Shown piece after piece: positions 61,843-64,000 of a DNA stretch of 64,000 bases. The position numbers and the translations under genes were made by a program. Under the pieces are notes generated by a model. It ran no database searches. It saw only the letters and a list, made by a program, of their open reading frames with translations, and was not told where the DNA came from. Source of the stretch: JALOLG01 sp963776935 (GTDB taxonomy: Bacteria > Actinomycetota > Acidimicrobiia > Acidimicrobiales > Ilumatobacteraceae); contig CAVZOP010000012.1 of NCBI GenBank assembly GCA_963776935.1, positions 124,001 to 188,000 on the forward strand, in the 5' to 3' direction. Position 1 is the stretch's first letter. Each line of letters begins with the position of its first letter.

Positions 61843-64000
61843 TCAGCGCCGATGGGCGAGGCCGGAAACCTCGGACACGCGCCGCGCCAGCCGGGCCGAT
61901 CGGGTCGTGACCGGCGAGCCGTTGAGCTCGGCGAGCAGCCGCAACGCCTCGGCGACGACGTCACCGTCGGCCGATCGAGCGAGAACGTCGGCGAGCTCGA
62001 CCTTCGCGTGCGCCTCCCACAGCGCCGCCCCGTTCTGCGCCGACAGCGCGACCGCCCGATCGAACCGGGCGCGCGCGGCGTCGAGATCGCCGCTGGCCAC
62101 GTGGGCGAGGCCGGCGAAGTGGGCCGCGAAACCCATCACCACGGTGCCGAGCCCGACCGTGATGGTGCGGTCGCCGAGGTCGTCGAGTCGCGGACGCGCA
62201 CCACGCGCCGATCGCTGCGTCCTCACGACGTGCCCCGGCTTCGGCGGCGTAGGCGACGAACGGCCAGAACGCGTCGTCGACCGGCACCAGCGGCGCCAGC
62301 TCGATCAACGGCTCGCCGTCGCCGTCGGGCTCGCAGAGAGCGAGGATCGCGTGCCACGCACTCGGTCCGCGCTCTTTGGCCCGCAGGCGGACGAGGTCGG
62401 CGAGCAGCTCGAGCTCGTCGCGTTCGAACAGCAGCAGCAGTTGCTGGAGCGAGGCCGCGATCTCGGCGTTGAACGTTCGGTAGCGGTCGCCGTCCCGCAG
62501 CGTCGCGTCGATGAGCCGCGGGACGTCGTCGAGCTCCCCCCGTGCGAGCGCGTTCGTCGTCCGGCACAGCGACACCCTCACGGCGCCGAACGGCAAGAGC
62601 GCTTTCTCGGCGGCCCGTTCCAGCACGGGGAGCAGTTCGTCGACGGCGGTGAGGTTGCCGAGCGTGTACTCGGCGCGCAGCAACCCCTGGATCGCGGCCA
62701 CCGTCAGCGTCGCGTCGTCGGCGCTGCGGGCGACGTCGTAGGACTTCATCGCCATCTCGTGGACCACCGTGGCATCGGCGCCGTGGACCGCGGCGACGAT
62801 GCTCCGAGCGGCGAGCCAGACGGCCTCGCTGCGCGGCGACCGCGTCGATTCGTGCGCCAGCTGGGCCGCGTCGAGGAGTCGTTCGGCGGCCGGCGATCCG
62901 TCGATGAACGTGACGATCACCGCGGCCGCGCACAGGAGGTCGACCCGCTCGGTCGCGTCGGCGGCGAGCAGCTCCAGCGGCTCGGTCAGCTCGACGAGCG
63001 CCGCCGTCTTGTCTTCGGGTACCCCACTGCCGACCCGGACGAGCGCCGCCTGCGCCAGCAGCTGTCCGTCGCCCCTGGCGCGGGCGATCGCCTGGGCCTG
63101 GTCGATCAACGCATGCGGATCACCGCCACCGGAGAGTGACAGTGCCTGCGCCTGCGCCAGCAGGGCGAGCGCCAAGGTGCGCTGATCACCGTCGGCGCGT
63201 GCCTCGGCGATGGTGGCGTCGATGATCGTGAGCGCCTCCTCGTAGACGCCGATTCGGATCAACGCCACCGCGGCCCGGAGCCGCGAGTCCGTCCGCCCGA
63301 CCGATCGGCCGTCGCGCTCGCGGACGGTGAGGATCAGATCGGGGTCCTGGCGCAGGATCCTCATCTCGAGCTCCGACAGCGCCGGCGACGGCGCCAGCCC
63401 GAGCCGTTCGCGCAGCGTCGTGCGCATCCGAGAGATCGCCTCGAGCGCTTCGGACTGGCGTCCCGCCCGGTACAGCGTGAGCGCCAGCATCTCGGCCCGG
63501 CGTTCGCGTGTCGGACACCGATCGAGGGCACTGCGCAGCTCGGACACCAGCGACGCCGGCTCGTGGTCGACGAGTCGCAGCTCGAAGCGCAGATCGACCG
63601 CCTGTTCACGGAGCTCGTCGAGGCGCACTCCCACGGTCTCGACCCACGCCAGCGGCTCGACGTCCTCGAACGCTCGCCCTCGCCATTCCGCCAGTGCGTC
63701 GTCGAGGGTGCGGACGCGTCCGCGGATCTCGAGCGACCGGTCGCGGCCACGAAGGAGGAGTTGTTCGAATCGCTCGGCGTCCACGCCGACCTCAGGGGCC
63801 AGCGTGTAGCCGCTCTGGGCGCGGACGATCGCGTCGTGACCGAGCGCGTTGCGCAGCCGTGTCAGCCCGACGCGGGCCGCGCCCTCGGTGCCGGTGCCGT
63901 CGGGCCAGACATCGTCGACGAGCCGGCCGAGCGAGATCGGGACGCGTTCGGCGACGGCCAGTCGAAGCGTGAGGAGCAGCTGGCGTCCGACGATCGGCGT
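61843..64000 (-). CDS. AfsR/SARP-type regulator, 5' end beyond the window (one frameshift)
   Basis: At least 715 aa; the gene runs off the right edge. From 64000 inward the frame shows an OmpR-type DNA-binding domain (LGRLVDDVWPDGTGTEGAAR, VGLTRLRNALGHDAIVRAQS), then a BTAD domain (RCPTRERRAEMLALTLYRAG, RQSEALEAISRMRTTLRERL), then a long series of helical repeats. The frame breaks near 62160-62225; the other frame continues LDDLGDRTITVGLGTVVMGF to the stop at 61843. SARP proteins activate secondary-metabolite or stress operons. No target is adjacent on this strand except possibly the lipoprotein gene. Confidence 0.85.

Noticed and set aside
1..64000. Insertion sequences with transposases, integrases, att sites or phage structural genes
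   Set aside because: I found no transposase, integrase or phage gene and no terminal repeats flanked by target duplications; mobility in the 23.6-35 kb region is inferred only from remnants and TA genes.

Overview
This 64 kb window has high GC content, strongly GC-biased third codon positions, many actinobacterial families and little intergenic space. Family markers are a DUF222/HNH nuclease, two F420-type luciferase-like oxidoreductases, a PIG-L (mycothiol-type) deacetylase, a WYL regulator, AfsR/SARP and LAL-type LuxR regulators, and a DNA-binding citrate synthase divergent from a second citrate synthase. I infer Actinomycetota, possibly Acidimicrobiia; no rRNA or tRNA gene was found to settle it.

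Layout. 1-9.8 kb: a DUF2207 fragment, an SDR, a NERD nuclease-helicase, DUF4230, a P-loop kinase fused to an F420 oxidoreductase, a Ser/Thr kinase, a PEP-mobile-domain protein and a WYL regulator. 9.8-13.8 kb: tandem-repeat DNA, two related secreted and membrane-anchored proteins, a VOC protein and a small Excalibur-like protein. 13.8-17.7 kb: a VapBC pair and the divergent citrate synthases with an operator between them. 18-23.6 kb: two large LuxR-type regulators in tandem. 23.6-35.4 kb: an accessory region with an XRE/nucleotidyltransferase toxin-antitoxin (TA) pair, a truncated duplicate gene, an amidase, a secreted nuclease, another VapBC, an orphan antitoxin, a restriction-like protein, DUF222/HNH, an HNH fragment, and three copies of an unrecognised ~230 bp repeat. 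35.5-38.6 kb: a RecQ helicase with a C-terminal phosphoribosyltransferase domain, followed by a DprA-like gene. This gene pair recalls the ShosTA/PsiTA defence systems and is the best candidate for a notable system here. 38.6-46.8 kb: a PadR-membrane protein-DUF488 set, a molybdopterin oxidoreductase, a VapBC read as one frame, a deacetylase, a methyltransferase, a VOC protein, TetR and a second F420 oxidoreductase. 47-53.2 kb: a MacB/FtsX-type ABC exporter divergent from its likely histidine kinase/response regulator pair. 53.3-64 kb: mostly housekeeping-like genes, including a coupled SDR-QueA-like-SufR-like operon, CutA, a cyclopropane-synthase-like methyltransferase, an amino-acid-binding lipoprotein, and a SARP regulator running off the right edge.

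About twenty otherwise well-conserved genes are each interrupted by a single-base frameshift, and a few carry two or three. In several cases one added or removed base restores a conserved family motif. The simplest explanation is residual indel error in the assembly, so these genes are listed as whole genes with the break marked. Three loci (the YceI copy, the HNH tail and the DUF488 fragment) look truly truncated.
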